NCBI RefSeq assembly: GCF_008254045.1 | Contig: NZ_CP042425.1 | Coordinates: 1,736,001 to 1,800,000 of the forward strand | DNA length: 64,000 nucleotides | Reading direction: 5' to 3' | DNA from: Limnoglobus roseus | GTDB taxonomy: Bacteria; Planctomycetota; Planctomycetia; Gemmatales; Gemmataceae | In this document: in pieces, positions 52,323 through 61,355 of the stretch | Position numbering within the stretch: the stretch's first letter is position 1 | Layout: every line of letters begins with the position of its first letter | The notes under the pieces: model-generated | The model's database searches: none | Seen by the model: the letters and a program-made list of their open reading frames with translations, nothing else | What the model was told of the DNA's origin: nothing | Translations under genes and position numbers: made by a program

Positions 52323-53564
52323 ATGAACATTCTCCTCACACCCGTCGGCAGTCACGGCGACGTTCACCCGTTCGTCGGCCTCGGCATCGCCCTGAAGCAG
52401 CGCGGCCATTCGATCTCACTGATCGCCGCCGAGCCGTACCAACCGCTGGCCGAGAGGCACGGCTTCGATTTCGCGCAGGTCGGAACGAGCGAAGAATTCC
52501 AGCGGATGGCTCACGATCCGATGCTGTGGCACCCGTCGAAGTCGATGCGGGCGGTGTTCAACCGTGAACTCCTGGAGAAGTACCTGCCGCTCGCGTATGG
52601 GGCAATCGAGTCGCGGTACGTCCGCGGGCAGACCCTTCTCGTCGGTGGTTCCCTGGCGTTCGCGGCGCGGATTGCGAACGAGAAACTCGGCATTCCGCTG
52701 GCCAGCGTTCACCTGCAACCGATCACCATTCTGAGCGTCACCGACCCGCCGAAGTTTCCGGGGGCCCCGCACACGAAATACTTCCCGCGGTGGGTCCGCC
52801 CGCTGATCTACTGGTACGGCGAGCGACTCGTCCTCGACGGGTTCCTCGCCGCGCCGGTGAACGGATTCCGAGCCACCCTTGGCCTGCCGCCGGTCAAGCG
52901 CGTCTGGGGGAAATGGCGGCACTCGCCGCAATTGATCCTCGGCCTGTTCCCGAAGTGGTTCGCCACCGCCCGCGATTGGCCGGCCCACTTCCACCAGACC
53001 GGTTTCATTCGCTACGACCAGGGCGAGGCAAAGGCGTTGCCGCCGGAGGTCGAAGAGTTCCTGAACGCGGGCGAACCGCCGGTCGTGGTCAGCTTCGGCT
53101 CGGCGATGCGGCAGGGGCGGCCGTACTTCACCGCCGCGGCCGAGGCGTGTCGTCGGCTGGGGAAGCGGTGCATGATCCTGGCGAAGAACGGCGATCAGAT
53201 TCCGCCGGACCTGCCGGCCGGGTGCCGGCAGTTCGACTACGCGCCGTTCAGCCTCGTGTTCCCGCGGGCGGCGGCCGTCGTCCATCACGGCGGCATCGGT
53301 ACAACGGCGCAATGCCTGGCCGCCGGCGTACCGCAATTCGTGATGCCGTTGGCGTTCGACCAACCGGACAACGCCGACCGCCTGGAACGCCTCGGCGTGG
53401 CCACCTCGTTGCTCGCGGCCAAGTTCACCGCCGATCGGGCGACGAAAAAGTTAGACGAACTGCTCCGCAACGGGCGGATCAAAGCGGTGTGTGAATCGGT
53501 ACGGTCGAAGATGGAAGACGACCCGCTGCCGCGGACGTGCGAACTGATCGAGGGAATCGTTTAA
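52323..53564 (+). CDS. Glycosyltransferase family 1 (UGT-like)
   Basis: This 413-residue GT-B enzyme starts NILLTPVGSHGDVHPFVGLG, with the acceptor-domain loop typical of sterol, flavonoid and macrolide glucosyltransferases. The C-terminal donor site has PPVVVSFGSAMRQ, then YAPFSLVFPRAAAVVHHGGIGTTAQCLAAGVPQ, with the GT1 His-Gly-Gly signature, then PLAFDQPDNADRL. It would move a sugar from a nucleotide donor to a lipid or small molecule. The substrate cannot be inferred. No good ribosome site precedes the ATG. A bidirectional terminator follows the stop. Confidence 0.87.
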   Translation: MNILLTPVGSHGDVHPFVGLGIALKQRGHSISLIAAEPYQPLAERHGFDFAQVGTSEEFQRMAHDPMLWHPSKSMRAVFNRELLEKYLPLAYGAIESRYVRGQTLLVGGSLAFAARIANEKLGIPLASVHLQPITILSVTDPPKFPGAPHTKYFPRWVRPLIYWYGERLVLDGFLAAPVNGFRATLGLPPVKRVWGKWRHSPQLILGLFPKWFATARDWPAHFHQTGFIRYDQGEAKALPPEVEEFLNAGEPPVVVSFGSAMRQGRPYFTAAAEACRRLGKRCMILAKNGDQIPPDLPAGCRQFDYAPFSLVFPRAAAVVHHGGIGTTAQCLAAGVPQFVMPLAFDQPDNADRLERLGVATSLLAAKFTADRATKKLDELLRNGRIKAVCESVRSKMEDDPLPRTCELIEGIV

Positions 53565-53584
53565 AGTTGTAGGCCGCACCAATA

Positions 53585-53613
53585 CAAACGCCCGGCATCG
53601 GGCCGGGCGTTTG
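53585..53613. terminator. Bidirectional terminator
   Basis: A 12-bp stem (CAAACGCCCGGC at 53585-53596 with its complement at 53602-53613) and a 5-nt loop separate the convergent GT1 and small-protein genes. The A/T-rich stem base (AAAC/GTTT) gives short T-runs on both strands. Confidence 0.75.
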
Positions 53614-53624
53614 AACGAAGGCGA

Positions 53625-53963
53625 TCAGGACAGTACGTCAATCAGTTGGTGGATTTGCCGCGCCCCCAGCCGGGTGACGAGTTTCCGCAGCAGGATCACG
53701 TCGTCGGCGATGTTCATCGGCTCGCCCTTCGGGGTCGCGCCGGCCTTCGCCGGTCGCCCCGGGGTCTTGGCCTTCGCGCCCTTCGGACCCTTCTTGATCA
53801 TCGACTTGTAGGTCGAGATCATCTGGGTGTTCATGTCCTCGTTGCTCGCGTCCTTAATGTGCTTCTGAATCTCGACCGGCTTGGCCTTCGGGCCGAGCGC
53901 TTCCATTGCGTCCCGGACCAGTTGCATCTTGTTCGGGCCTTCGCCGCGCTTCCCACTCGCCAT
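53625..53963 (-). CDS. Small basic protein, possible winged-helix or H1-like
   Basis: This 112-residue protein begins with a helical segment KMQLVRDAMEALGPKAKPVEIQKHIKD that resembles the start of a small winged-helix (HARE-HTH-like) fold. STYKSMIKKGPKG follows. A Lys/Pro/Ala-rich linker then carries KAKTPGRPAKAG, similar to an AT-hook core (GRP). The C-terminus is helical (ADDVILLRKLVTRLGARQIH). DNA binding is plausible from these features but not shown. CCGAGG lies 6 bp before the ATG. It stands alone between two terminating regions. Confidence 0.7.
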   Translation of the reverse strand: MASGKRGEGPNKMQLVRDAMEALGPKAKPVEIQKHIKDASNEDMNTQMISTYKSMIKKGPKGAKAKTPGRPAKAGATPKGEPMNIADDVILLRKLVTRLGARQIHQLIDVLS

Positions 53964-54127
53964 TTCGAACCTCGGTCTTGCGAAACTGGACAGTCGGAGT
54001 GACTATCAGAGAACCATCATAAATACATAGTGTTGGCGGGTGCAAATGGAAAGGAACCCGAATTGAAATCTTAATATTGACGACGGGTTGAAGTGTAACA
54101 ATTGGTCCCGCATGGGCGGCGGGTGGA

Positions 54128-55219
54128 TTATCGGACCGCTGCCTCGATCCAGCCGCCGCCGAGGACGCGAGGGCCGTCGTAGAAGGTGACCGCCTGCCCC
54201 GGCGTGACCGCCGCCTGCGGTTCGGCGAACGTCACGTCCGCCCCGCCCTCCGGGGTGGCGACGACCGTGGCCGGACTGCCGGCGTGCCGGTAGCGGATCT
54301 TTGCCGTCACCGCTCGCAGTTCGGTCGGCGGTTCGGTGAGCCAGTTGATGCGCGACGCCACGAGGCCATTCGCGAGAAGCTCCACTTCCTCGCCGACGAC
54401 GACGGTGTTCGTGTCCGACACAATTTCCAGCACGAACCGCTTCTTGCCGCCGCCGCCCACGCCGAGACCCTTCCGCTGGCCGATGGTGAAGCGGTCAATG
54501 CCGTCGTGCTCGCCGAGGACCGTGCCGTCCGATTCCACGACCACGCCGGCCTTCTGCATCTCAGGCCGCCGCCGGCGAACCACATCGACGTGGTTGCCGC
54601 TCGGCACGAAACAAATCTCCACACTGTCCGGCTTCGTCGCGACGCTCTGCAAACCCGCTTCGGCGGCGATGGCGCGAATCTGCGGCTTCAAGTACCCGCC
54701 GACCGGGAAGATGAGGTGGTCCAACACCTCCCGCTTGATGCCGTGGAGGACGTAGCTTTGATCCTTGTCGGGGTCCACACCCTTGTGCAATTCATTGCGC
54801 CCATCGGCCCCCTTCAACACCTGCGCGTAGTGGCCGGTGGCGATGAAGTCCGCGCCGAGTTGCTGGCCGAACTTCCAGAGTTGGCCGAACTTCAACCAGT
54901 TGTTGCACACCACGCACGGGTTCGGCGTGCGGCCCTTGAGGTACTCGTCGGCGAAGTAGTCAATGATCTGGTTGAACTCGGCCTCGAAGTCGAGCGCGTA
55001 GAACGGGATGTCTAGCCGGTCGGCCACGCGGCGGGCGTCGCCGGCGTCGATGGCCGAGCAGCAGCCCTTCTTGTTCTCGCGGCGGTGATCCGGTTCCTCG
55101 GTGTGTGTGCCGGTTCGCATGAACAGGCCGAGCACGTCGTACCCCTGCCGCTTCAGCAGCACGGCCGACGCCGAGCTGTCCACGCCGCCACTCATTGCCA
55201 ACACGACCCGCGCCGCCAT
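54128..55219 (-). CDS. mnmA: tRNA-specific 2-thiouridylase MnmA
   Basis: This enzyme thiolates U34 of Lys, Glu and Gln tRNAs using ATP and a persulfide relay. The start at MAARVVLAMSGGVDSSASAV gives 363 residues and places the PP-loop (SGGVDSS) at 10-16. The first catalytic cysteine is Cys105 in PNPCVVCNNWLKFG and the second is Cys203 in VEICFVPSGNH. Family segments DFIATGHYAQ, DKDQSYVL and KPQIRAIAAEAGL are present. An extra cysteine pair (GCCSAIDAGDA) follows the PP-loop domain. GAGGGG precedes the ATG, although at a longer spacing. It is divergent from the zinc-ribbon gene. Confidence 0.95.
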   Translation of the reverse strand: MAARVVLAMSGGVDSSASAVLLKRQGYDVLGLFMRTGTHTEEPDHRRENKKGCCSAIDAGDARRVADRLDIPFYALDFEAEFNQIIDYFADEYLKGRTPNPCVVCNNWLKFGQLWKFGQQLGADFIATGHYAQVLKGADGRNELHKGVDPDKDQSYVLHGIKREVLDHLIFPVGGYLKPQIRAIAAEAGLQSVATKPDSVEICFVPSGNHVDVVRRRRPEMQKAGVVVESDGTVLGEHDGIDRFTIGQRKGLGVGGGGKKRFVLEIVSDTNTVVVGEEVELLANGLVASRINWLTEPPTELRAVTAKIRYRHAGSPATVVATPEGGADVTFAEPQAAVTPGQAVTFYDGPRVLGGGWIEAAVR

Positions 55220-55386
55220 AACTGTTTCGCCCCTCGTGGTGAGTCCTTTGACATTGTAAGGAATGCCGCTTGAAGGAGGGGGCAAAACGAGTTGAAGGTT
55301 CGGACCCGGCTGGGTGCTTGACAGCCCTTTCACGGCCCGTTACAGTTTTGGGTTACCCTCAAATTGATCCTGTTGGATGTCCGCCC

Positions 55387-56220
55387 ATGCCCATCGAATT
55401 TGCTTGCCCCTGTGGGAAGTCGTACTCCGTGGACGAAAGCCTCGCGGGCAAGCGGACCAAGTGTCCGGCCTGTAAGGCGGCCCTCGTCGTGCCGACGCCC
55501 CCGCCGCCGGAGGAATTCGGCGACTTCGAAATTCTGGAGGACGAAGAAGACGAAGTCGTCGAAGACTTCGAGTACGCCGAGGATGAACCGGAACCCGTCG
55601 CGGCCGTCGCCGACAAGCAGGCCCCGAAATCCGACGGCTTCCCACCGGACGAAATCTCCGAGAACACCATCGGGTACGAGTGCGGCTTCGGCGGGACGAA
55701 CGTCTATCGCATCGTCCGCGTGGGGAATGAACTGCTCTTCCTCGACGCCGGGCCGTTCTTTCAAGGGCTGAACTCGGCCCAATCGTCCGTGGAGGGGGCG
55801 GCGGCCGGGGCGGGCCAAGGCGGGATTACCGGCGGTCTGATGGCGGGGGCCATCGCCGGCTCGGTCGCGGCCCTCGACGAGATCAAGCAGGCCAAGGCCG
55901 AGAAGCGGGCCGAGAAACTCGACAAGATGTCGGCCAAGCAGATGCGGGCGGAGTCCGAAGAGGGCAAGGTGAGCTTCCGGGCGAAAGCCGACGACCTGTC
56001 CGACGTGCGGTTCGACAAACTCTCGTTCTTCCGCGACAACCAACGGCCGAAGAACGATTGCGCCGGCGTCCTCCGCTTCTCCCACGCCACCGCGGGCGAC
56101 AAGCGGCTGTACCTCGTCAAGATGGCCGAGTTGAAGAAGGCCGTCTACCTGTTCGTCGACATCCTCGGCCCGAAGGCCGTCACGGTGAACCTGGCCGTGA
56201 AGAAGAAGCGGAAGCGATAA
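55387..56220 (+). CDS. Zinc-ribbon protein with Gly-rich segment, function unknown
   Basis: Residues 4-35 form an N-terminal zinc ribbon (CPC at 7-9 and CPAC at 26-29). The same type is common at the start of planctomycete signalling and membrane proteins. An acidic stretch follows (EDEEDEVVEDFEYAEDEPE). The rest resembles a beta-rich domain (YECGFGGTNVYRIVRVGNEL) with a Gly/Ala segment (GQGGITGGLMAGAIAGSVAA) and a Lys-rich C-terminus (AVKKKRKR). No catalytic motif is apparent. Start 55387 is chosen because it begins exactly at the ribbon. 277 residues. Confidence 0.78.
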   Translation: MPIEFACPCGKSYSVDESLAGKRTKCPACKAALVVPTPPPPEEFGDFEILEDEEDEVVEDFEYAEDEPEPVAAVADKQAPKSDGFPPDEISENTIGYECGFGGTNVYRIVRVGNELLFLDAGPFFQGLNSAQSSVEGAAAGAGQGGITGGLMAGAIAGSVAALDEIKQAKAEKRAEKLDKMSAKQMRAESEEGKVSFRAKADDLSDVRFDKLSFFRDNQRPKNDCAGVLRFSHATAGDKRLYLVKMAELKKAVYLFVDILGPKAVTVNLAVKKKRKR

Positions 56221-56230
56221 GAGTCGCGCG

Positions 56231-56893
56231 TTACCCCGGCGCTTTCAGCGATTCGACTTCGGGCAAGTCCTTCAGCGTGTTCAGCCCGAACGCCTGGAGG
56301 AACTGCTTCGTCGTGCCGTACAACTGCGGGCGGCCGAGGGAGTCGTGCCGGCCGGCGATTCGCACCATGCCCTTCTCCATCAGCAGGCGGATCAGTTCGG
56401 TGCAGTTCACGCCGCGGATCTTCTCGATTTCCGCCCGCATGATCGGTTGTTTGTAGGCGATCACCGCGAGCGTCTCCATGCCGGCCGAGGTGAGTCGCAC
56501 GTCGTGGCCGGTCCGCCGTAATCGCACGAGCCACGGGTGGTAGTTCGCCCGCGTGAGCAGTTGGAACCCGCCGGCGAGTTCCACGACCTGGAACGGCGTC
56601 TCGTCGGCGTCGTACAGGTCGCGCAGCCGGTGCACGAGTTTGCGGGCTTCCCCGGCGTCCTGTAGTTCGGCCGCCTCCGCGATCCGGCGGGCGAGCAACG
56701 GTTCATCGGCGAGCATCAAGGCCGCCTCGACGCGGGAGAGTTTCGGGTCGCGGCCGAGCGGGTCAACGGGGGCGGGAGTGAGAGTGGGCTGCCCCAACAG
56801 CACGCGGACGGCCATCGGCGCGCGGGCATTCGCGGGCCGGACGGAGTAAGGTCGGGCGGTCGCGGGACCGCGTGTTGTTGTGCGATTGGGCAT
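56231..56893 (-). CDS. scpB: Segregation and condensation protein B
   Basis: The 220-residue product matches ScpB, the kleisin-binding partner of SMC-ScpA, with two winged-helix domains. Visible segments are LSRVEAALMLADEPLLARRI, then ADETPFQVVELAGGFQLLTR, then LTSAGMETLAVIAYKQPIMR and IEKIRGVNCTELIRLLMEKG, and IAGRHDSLGRPQLYGTTKQFL. ScpB supports chromosome segregation. AGGAG lies 6 bp before the ATG. An N-terminal extension of about 40 residues rich in Arg, Pro and Thr precedes the domain. scpA is not in the window. It is divergent from mscL. Confidence 0.93.
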   Translation of the reverse strand: MPNRTTTRGPATARPYSVRPANARAPMAVRVLLGQPTLTPAPVDPLGRDPKLSRVEAALMLADEPLLARRIAEAAELQDAGEARKLVHRLRDLYDADETPFQVVELAGGFQLLTRANYHPWLVRLRRTGHDVRLTSAGMETLAVIAYKQPIMRAEIEKIRGVNCTELIRLLMEKGMVRIAGRHDSLGRPQLYGTTKQFLQAFGLNTLKDLPEVESLKAPG

Positions 56894-56984
56894 CCTGTCT
56901 CCTGTCGATCAGTATGGCAGTCCGCCGCCGGTCTGGGTAGATTGCCCCGTGGTTCATTTCCCCCTCGTCCGAAGGAGTTGGCCC

Positions 56985-57446
56985 ATGAGTCTGGCGACCG
57001 AATTCAAAGCGTTTGTCATGCGCGGTAACGTGGTCGACCTCGCGGTCGGCATCATTATTGGGGCCGCGTTTAGTGCCATCGTTACATCACTGGTCAGTGA
57101 CATACTCACGCCTCCGATTGGGAAGCTAACGGGAGGGGTGAATTTCAATGAGCTATCCATCGACTTGCCCGGCACGATGCTGGACCCGAAGCTGAAGGAT
57201 AAGACGCCGGAAGAGTTGAACAAGATTCCAGAGGGTGAACGAAATATCCCGGTCAAAATCGCCTACGGCAAGTTCCTCCAGAAGCTGTTCGACTTCCTCA
57301 TCATCGCCTTTTGCTTGTTCATGATCATCCGGGTCATGAACAGACTCCAGAAGAAGGAAGAGGCCAAGCCGAGCGAACTCACGTTGAGTGAGAAGTTGTT
57401 GATCGAGATTCGGGACGAGTTAAAGAAGGCCCCGGCCGACCGGTAA
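56985..57446 (+). CDS. mscL: Large-conductance mechanosensitive channel
   Basis: The 153-residue product starts MSLATEFKAFVMRGNVVDLAVGIIIGAAFSAIV, the cytoplasmic helix and first pore helix of MscL. The second helix is LFDFLIIAFCLFMIIRVMNRL, followed by the C-terminal bundle (LTLSEKLLIEIRDELKK). The periplasmic loop is unusually long (about 45 residues, GVNFNELSIDLPGTMLDPKL onward), but this is seen in other members. The pentameric channel releases solutes on osmotic downshock. GAAGGAG lies 7 bp before the ATG. Confidence 0.95.
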   Translation: MSLATEFKAFVMRGNVVDLAVGIIIGAAFSAIVTSLVSDILTPPIGKLTGGVNFNELSIDLPGTMLDPKLKDKTPEELNKIPEGERNIPVKIAYGKFLQKLFDFLIIAFCLFMIIRVMNRLQKKEEAKPSELTLSEKLLIEIRDELKKAPADR

Positions 57447-57586
57447 GGGCGACCGCAGCCCGGGTCGGGCAATCTAGAAAAGAGGGATGTTAGTCTCTAG
57501 ATTAAACCATGCCCTGTCACACACTCCCATTTCGGGGGATCTGTGGTTTGATCCGCTCTGTGTTCATGGCAAGTCAGGAGTCGTCT

Positions 57587-58504
57587 ATGTCCTCTCCCAC
57601 CCGGCGCACGCCCCCCAATCGGGGGCGTGCCGCGTTCACGCTCATCGAGTTGTTGGTGGTGATCGCGATCATCGCCATCCTCATCGGCCTGCTGTTGCCG
57701 GCCGTGCAGAAAGTCCGCGAGGCCGCCGCTCGCGCCAAGTGCACCAACAACCTGAAGCAAATCGGCGTGGCGATGCACTCGTACCACGACACGGCGGGCA
57801 ATCTGCCGCCGGCCATTCAGGCGAACCCGGCCGGCGTGAACCGCTACGGTTGGGGCGTGTTCATCCTGCCGTACATCGAACAGGCGCCGCTGTTCGCCCT
57901 GATTAACGCCGGGGATCCGTACGCCACGACCGTGACGATGCCCGCCCCGTCGGCGACCAACGGGTTGCAGACCCGCATCGCCACGTACCTGTGCCCGTCC
58001 GACACGAACAACTCGGACGTCAACGAGAACTTCCAGAACTACGGCAAGAGCAACTACACGGTCAACAACACCGTCTGCGATTACGCCACGAAAGTCAAAT
58101 TGCTGGCCATCACCGATGGGACGAGCAACACGTTCATGGTCGGCGAGCGGGACATGAACCTCGGCATCGGCGCGATCTGGCCGGGCCGCACGACCCAGAC
58201 GGGCGGTGCGAACCTGTCCACCGGGCAGTGGCGGCCGAACCAAAAATACCTGGGTACGAAGCCCGGGTGCTGCGGCGGGGACACGTTCAGCGGCCACGAC
58301 GGGTGTACCCGCATTATTTGGTCCAGCAGCCACACCGGCGGGTGCAACTACGCCTTCGCCGACGGCTCCGTGCGGTTCATTCGCGACACGGTCGAGACCG
58401 ACCCGACCGCCGTCGGCGGGTCGAGCTGTGCCGCCCCGAAGACGAACTACACGTACCAGAAGCTCAGTCACATCGACGACGGCTTCGTCGTTTCCGTCGA
58501 GTAA
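57587..58504 (+). CDS. DUF1559 protein with pilin-like N-terminus
   Basis: The start at 57587 has AGGAG 7 bp upstream. The product (305 residues) begins with a short basic leader, then [20 protein letters not shown], the prepilin helix. The DUF1559 signature [19 protein letters not shown] and [18 protein letters not shown] follow. The C-terminus has a cysteine-rich segment ([16 protein letters not shown]) and the H-x-DG element [19 protein letters not shown]. It is exported and probably assembled or anchored through a pilus-like pathway. It stands directly upstream of a transthyretin-like lipoprotein, a frequent pairing in planctomycetes. Confidence 0.92.
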   Translation: MSSPTRRTPPNRGRAAFTLIELLVVIAIIAILIGLLLPAVQKVREAAARAKCTNNLKQIGVAMHSYHDTAGNLPPAIQANPAGVNRYGWGVFILPYIEQAPLFALINAGDPYATTVTMPAPSATNGLQTRIATYLCPSDTNNSDVNENFQNYGKSNYTVNNTVCDYATKVKLLAITDGTSNTFMVGERDMNLGIGAIWPGRTTQTGGANLSTGQWRPNQKYLGTKPGCCGGDTFSGHDGCTRIIWSSSHTGGCNYAFADGSVRFIRDTVETDPTAVGGSSCAAPKTNYTYQKLSHIDDGFVVSVE

Positions 58505-58525
58505 CCCTCACCCAAAGGAGATGGC

Positions 58526-58924
58526 ATGAGACGCATTGCCCTTCCCCTCATGGGGGTACTCGTTCTGGCCGTCGCGGGGTGCGGAAGCTCGACCGCTTCG
58601 GTCACCGGCGAGGTCAAGTACGACGGTCAGTCGATCCAGTACGGCACGATCGCGTTCCTCCCGGTTGGCGAGGGGAAAAAGGTCGGCGGCCCGATCGAGA
58701 ACGGCAAGTACACGATCGCCCCGGAGTTCGGCCCGACGCCCGGCAACTACAAGGTGGAGATTCACTGGAATAAGCCGACCGGGAAGAAGACCTTCAACGC
58801 CGACTTGAATCAAGAGTTGGACGTGCAGGCCGAGGGCTTGCCGGACAAGTACCACGCGAAGACCGAGTTGACCGCCGACATCAAGGGCGGCAGCAACACG
58901 GTGAACTTCGACCTACAGAAGTAA
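58526..58924 (+). CDS. Small lipoprotein with carboxypeptidase-regulatory-like fold
   Basis: The 132-residue product starts MRRIALPLMGVLVLAVAGCG, a lipoprotein signal with Cys19. The rest reads as a transthyretin-like beta-sandwich: ASVTGEVKYDGQSIQYGTIA, then GGPIENGKYTIAPEFGPTPG and NYKVEIHW. Such proteins often follow DUF1559 genes and may sit beside them at the surface (inference). AAAGGAG lies 6 bp before the ATG, and the gap to the DUF1559 stop is 21 bp, so the two probably form one operon, ended by the terminator at 58941. Confidence 0.85.
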   Translation: MRRIALPLMGVLVLAVAGCGSSTASVTGEVKYDGQSIQYGTIAFLPVGEGKKVGGPIENGKYTIAPEFGPTPGNYKVEIHWNKPTGKKTFNADLNQELDVQAEGLPDKYHAKTELTADIKGGSNTVNFDLQK

Positions 58925-58940
58925 CCACCGGCTTACATCC

Positions 58941-58980
58941 CAACACCCCCGCGGGTCATCCCGCGGGGGTGTTGTCGTTT
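58941..58980 (+). terminator. Intrinsic terminator of the DUF1559-lipoprotein operon
   Basis: A perfect 15-bp stem (CAACACCCCCGCGGG at 58941-58955 with 58960-58974) with a 4-nt loop TCAT is followed by TCGTTT. It lies 16 bp after the lipoprotein stop. Confidence 0.85.
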
Positions 58981-59020
58981 CCGGTAAGATGCCTGTGCCC
59001 TTCCCTCCGGAGACGTGCGC

Positions 59021-61195
59021 ATGCTGCGTGAGGAACAGATCGACATCCGCCGGCAGCGGGCGAAGGCGAGCCGGTTCGTCATCGAGAACCTCACGAAGAA
59101 GCGGGTCTTCTCCGAGTACCGCGTCACCAACCCCGAGAGCAAGGGGCAGTACACCGTCACCGTCCACGGGTTCGACGTGGGCGACAATTCCTGCACCTGC
59201 CCGGACTTCAAGTCCAACACCCTCGGCACCTGCAAGCACATTGAGGCCGTTCTCGAAGAGTTGAAGGATGACCTGCCGGCTCACCTGCAAAAGAAGAAGG
59301 CCACGTTCACCCGGCCGGAAGTCTACCTGCACTACGGCGACCCGTGGCGCGTCGGCGTCCACCTGCCCGCCCGCCACTCGGACAAACTCGGCCAACTGGC
59401 GAAGCGGTTCTTCGACGACAAGGGCCTCTGGCACGGCAAGGGCCGGTTCGAAGACCTGATCCCCGAGATTCAGCGCGTGCCCGAAGAGGTGACGGTCCTC
59501 TCGGACGCGATGGAGTACATCGAGCGCGAGGTCGAGCAGGCCGACATGCTCCAGAAGGAGCGGGCGTGGCTGGAGCAACTCGGCGAGGGCAAGATCGACT
59601 GGCAACCGCTGCACGTCCCCCTCTACGACTACCAGATGCGCGGGGCGATCTTTCTGGCTTGCCGCGGCCGCAGCATCCTCGGCGACGACATGGGCCTCGG
59701 CAAAACGGTGCAGACGCTCGCAGCCGTCGAGATACTAGTCCGCGAGCGGAACATCAACCGCGTGCTGGTGATCTCCCCGTCGTCGGTGAAGTACCAGTGG
59801 GCGACCGAGATTCAGAAGTTCACCAGCCGGGCCGTGCAGATCATCGACGGCAGCCCGGAAGCCCGCCAGGCGCAGTACCTCGAACCGACCTTCTACCGCC
59901 TTGTGAACTACGAACAAGTGGTGCGGGATCGCGACGCGATCAACGCCTGGAAGCCGGACGTGGTGGTACTCGACGAGGCCCAGCGGATCAAGAACTGGGA
60001 GTCGAAAACGTCGCGGGAAGTGAAGCGGCTCAAGAGCCCCTACGCGATGGTGCTGACCGGCACGCCGTTGGAGAACCGCCTGGAGGAACTCTTCAGCATC
60101 GTGCAGTTCGTGGACGAGCGCCGCTTCGGACCGGCATTTCAGTTCTTGAGCGATCACCGCATCCTCGACGCCGACGGCAACCTGAAGGGCTACCGCAACC
60201 TCGACACCATTCGCGAGAAGCTCGAACCGATCTTCCTCCGCCGCACGCGGGCCGAGGTGCTGACGCAACTGCCGGCCCGCACTGACAACACCGTCTTCGT
60301 CGAACTCAGCGACGAGCAGCGGCAGCCCTACGAAGACCAGAAGACGATGCTCGCCCGGCTCATGCAGAAGGGCTACCTGACGGACGTAGACCGCAAGCGC
60401 ATCCTCGCGTGTATCGTGAACATGCGGATGGTCTGCGACAGCACGTTCCTGTTCGACAAGCAGACGCACGTCTCGCCGAAGCTGGACGAACTCGCGGAAC
60501 TCATCCCCGAACTGCTGGAAGACGACGCGCACAAGATCGTCGCGTTCAGCCAGTGGGAGACGATGGTCAACGAGGCCGCGGCGCTGTTCGCGAAGCTCGA
60601 CGTGGGCCACACAATCCTGCACGGCGGCCTGCCCGGCAAGGAACGGCAGGCGGTGCTGAAGAAGTTCCAGACCGACCCGGAGTGTCGGGTGTTCCTCAGC
60701 ACCGACGCGGGCGGCACCGGCCTGAACCTGCAAATCGCGGACACGGTGGTGAACCTGGAACTGCCGTGGAACCCGGCCGTGCTGGAGCAGCGGATTGCCC
60801 GCGTCCACCGCATGGGCCAGAGCCGCCCGGTACGAGTGGTGAACCTCGTCACCCGCGGTACGATCGAGGAGCGCGTCCTGCGGACGCTGGAGCAGAAGCA
60901 GAACCTGTTCGCCGGCATCTTCGACGGCGACGACGACGAGGTGACGTTCACCAACGTCGCCAGCGGCACGCTGATGAAGGCCGTCCGCGACCTGCTGACG
61001 GACCCCAAGGCCGGCGGCGAAGCTGTGGCGACGGCGCGAGCCACGATCCCCGGCGGTTCCGACGTCTGGCGGGCGGCGGCGGCGTTCCTCGAATCGCTGG
61101 CCGCGAGCGAAGCCGGCCCGCCGGACGACGTGAGCGAGCTGGTGAAGGCCGCGATCCAGAAGCTGCGAACCCGGCTGGAACAGCGGCCCGAGTAG
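59021..61195 (+). CDS. SWIM zinc-finger SNF2-family helicase
   Basis: The 724-residue protein opens with a SWIM finger (Cys58-x-Cys60...Cys71-x-His73, in SCTCPDFKSN and GTCKHIEAV). The SNF2 ATPase follows: motif I GDDMGLGKT (221-229), motif II DEAQ (318-321, in VVVLDEAQRIKNW), motif III MVLTGTPLENR, motif V STDAGGTGLNLQ and motif VI QRIARVHRMGQSRPV. Such enzymes move along duplex DNA and displace bound proteins; in bacteria they are RapA/HepA-like or of unknown role. ATG 59021 is preferred over the GTG at 59015 because GGAG lies 8 bp upstream. It stands alone. Confidence 0.92.
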   Translation: MLREEQIDIRRQRAKASRFVIENLTKKRVFSEYRVTNPESKGQYTVTVHGFDVGDNSCTCPDFKSNTLGTCKHIEAVLEELKDDLPAHLQKKKATFTRPEVYLHYGDPWRVGVHLPARHSDKLGQLAKRFFDDKGLWHGKGRFEDLIPEIQRVPEEVTVLSDAMEYIEREVEQADMLQKERAWLEQLGEGKIDWQPLHVPLYDYQMRGAIFLACRGRSILGDDMGLGKTVQTLAAVEILVRERNINRVLVISPSSVKYQWATEIQKFTSRAVQIIDGSPEARQAQYLEPTFYRLVNYEQVVRDRDAINAWKPDVVVLDEAQRIKNWESKTSREVKRLKSPYAMVLTGTPLENRLEELFSIVQFVDERRFGPAFQFLSDHRILDADGNLKGYRNLDTIREKLEPIFLRRTRAEVLTQLPARTDNTVFVELSDEQRQPYEDQKTMLARLMQKGYLTDVDRKRILACIVNMRMVCDSTFLFDKQTHVSPKLDELAELIPELLEDDAHKIVAFSQWETMVNEAAALFAKLDVGHTILHGGLPGKERQAVLKKFQTDPECRVFLSTDAGGTGLNLQIADTVVNLELPWNPAVLEQRIARVHRMGQSRPVRVVNLVTRGTIEERVLRTLEQKQNLFAGIFDGDDDEVTFTNVASGTLMKAVRDLLTDPKAGGEAVATARATIPGGSDVWRAAAAFLESLAASEAGPPDDVSELVKAAIQKLRTRLEQRPE

Positions 61196-61355
61196 CCGAA
61201 ATTGTTGGGGAATGACCCAATCAGGTCATTGCATTCGGAAGCGGTCCGGCCCTATCATTCCCGTACAAATCCGCCCGGTCCCGTTCGGGACTCCGGCCGT
61301 GCTGCCGGGCCATCGGCACGGCTCACAACTCTCGGCCCACTCCCGCGGGTGATCC

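Noticed and set aside
54075..54105. TTGACG...TAACAAT promoter-like pair on the plus strand
   Set aside because: It would transcribe antisense into mnmA with no gene to serve. In an AT-rich spacer this is likely chance.
61211..61230. Hairpin AATGACC/GGTCATT after the SNF2 gene
   Set aside because: Only a 7-bp stem and no T-run; too weak to call as a terminator.
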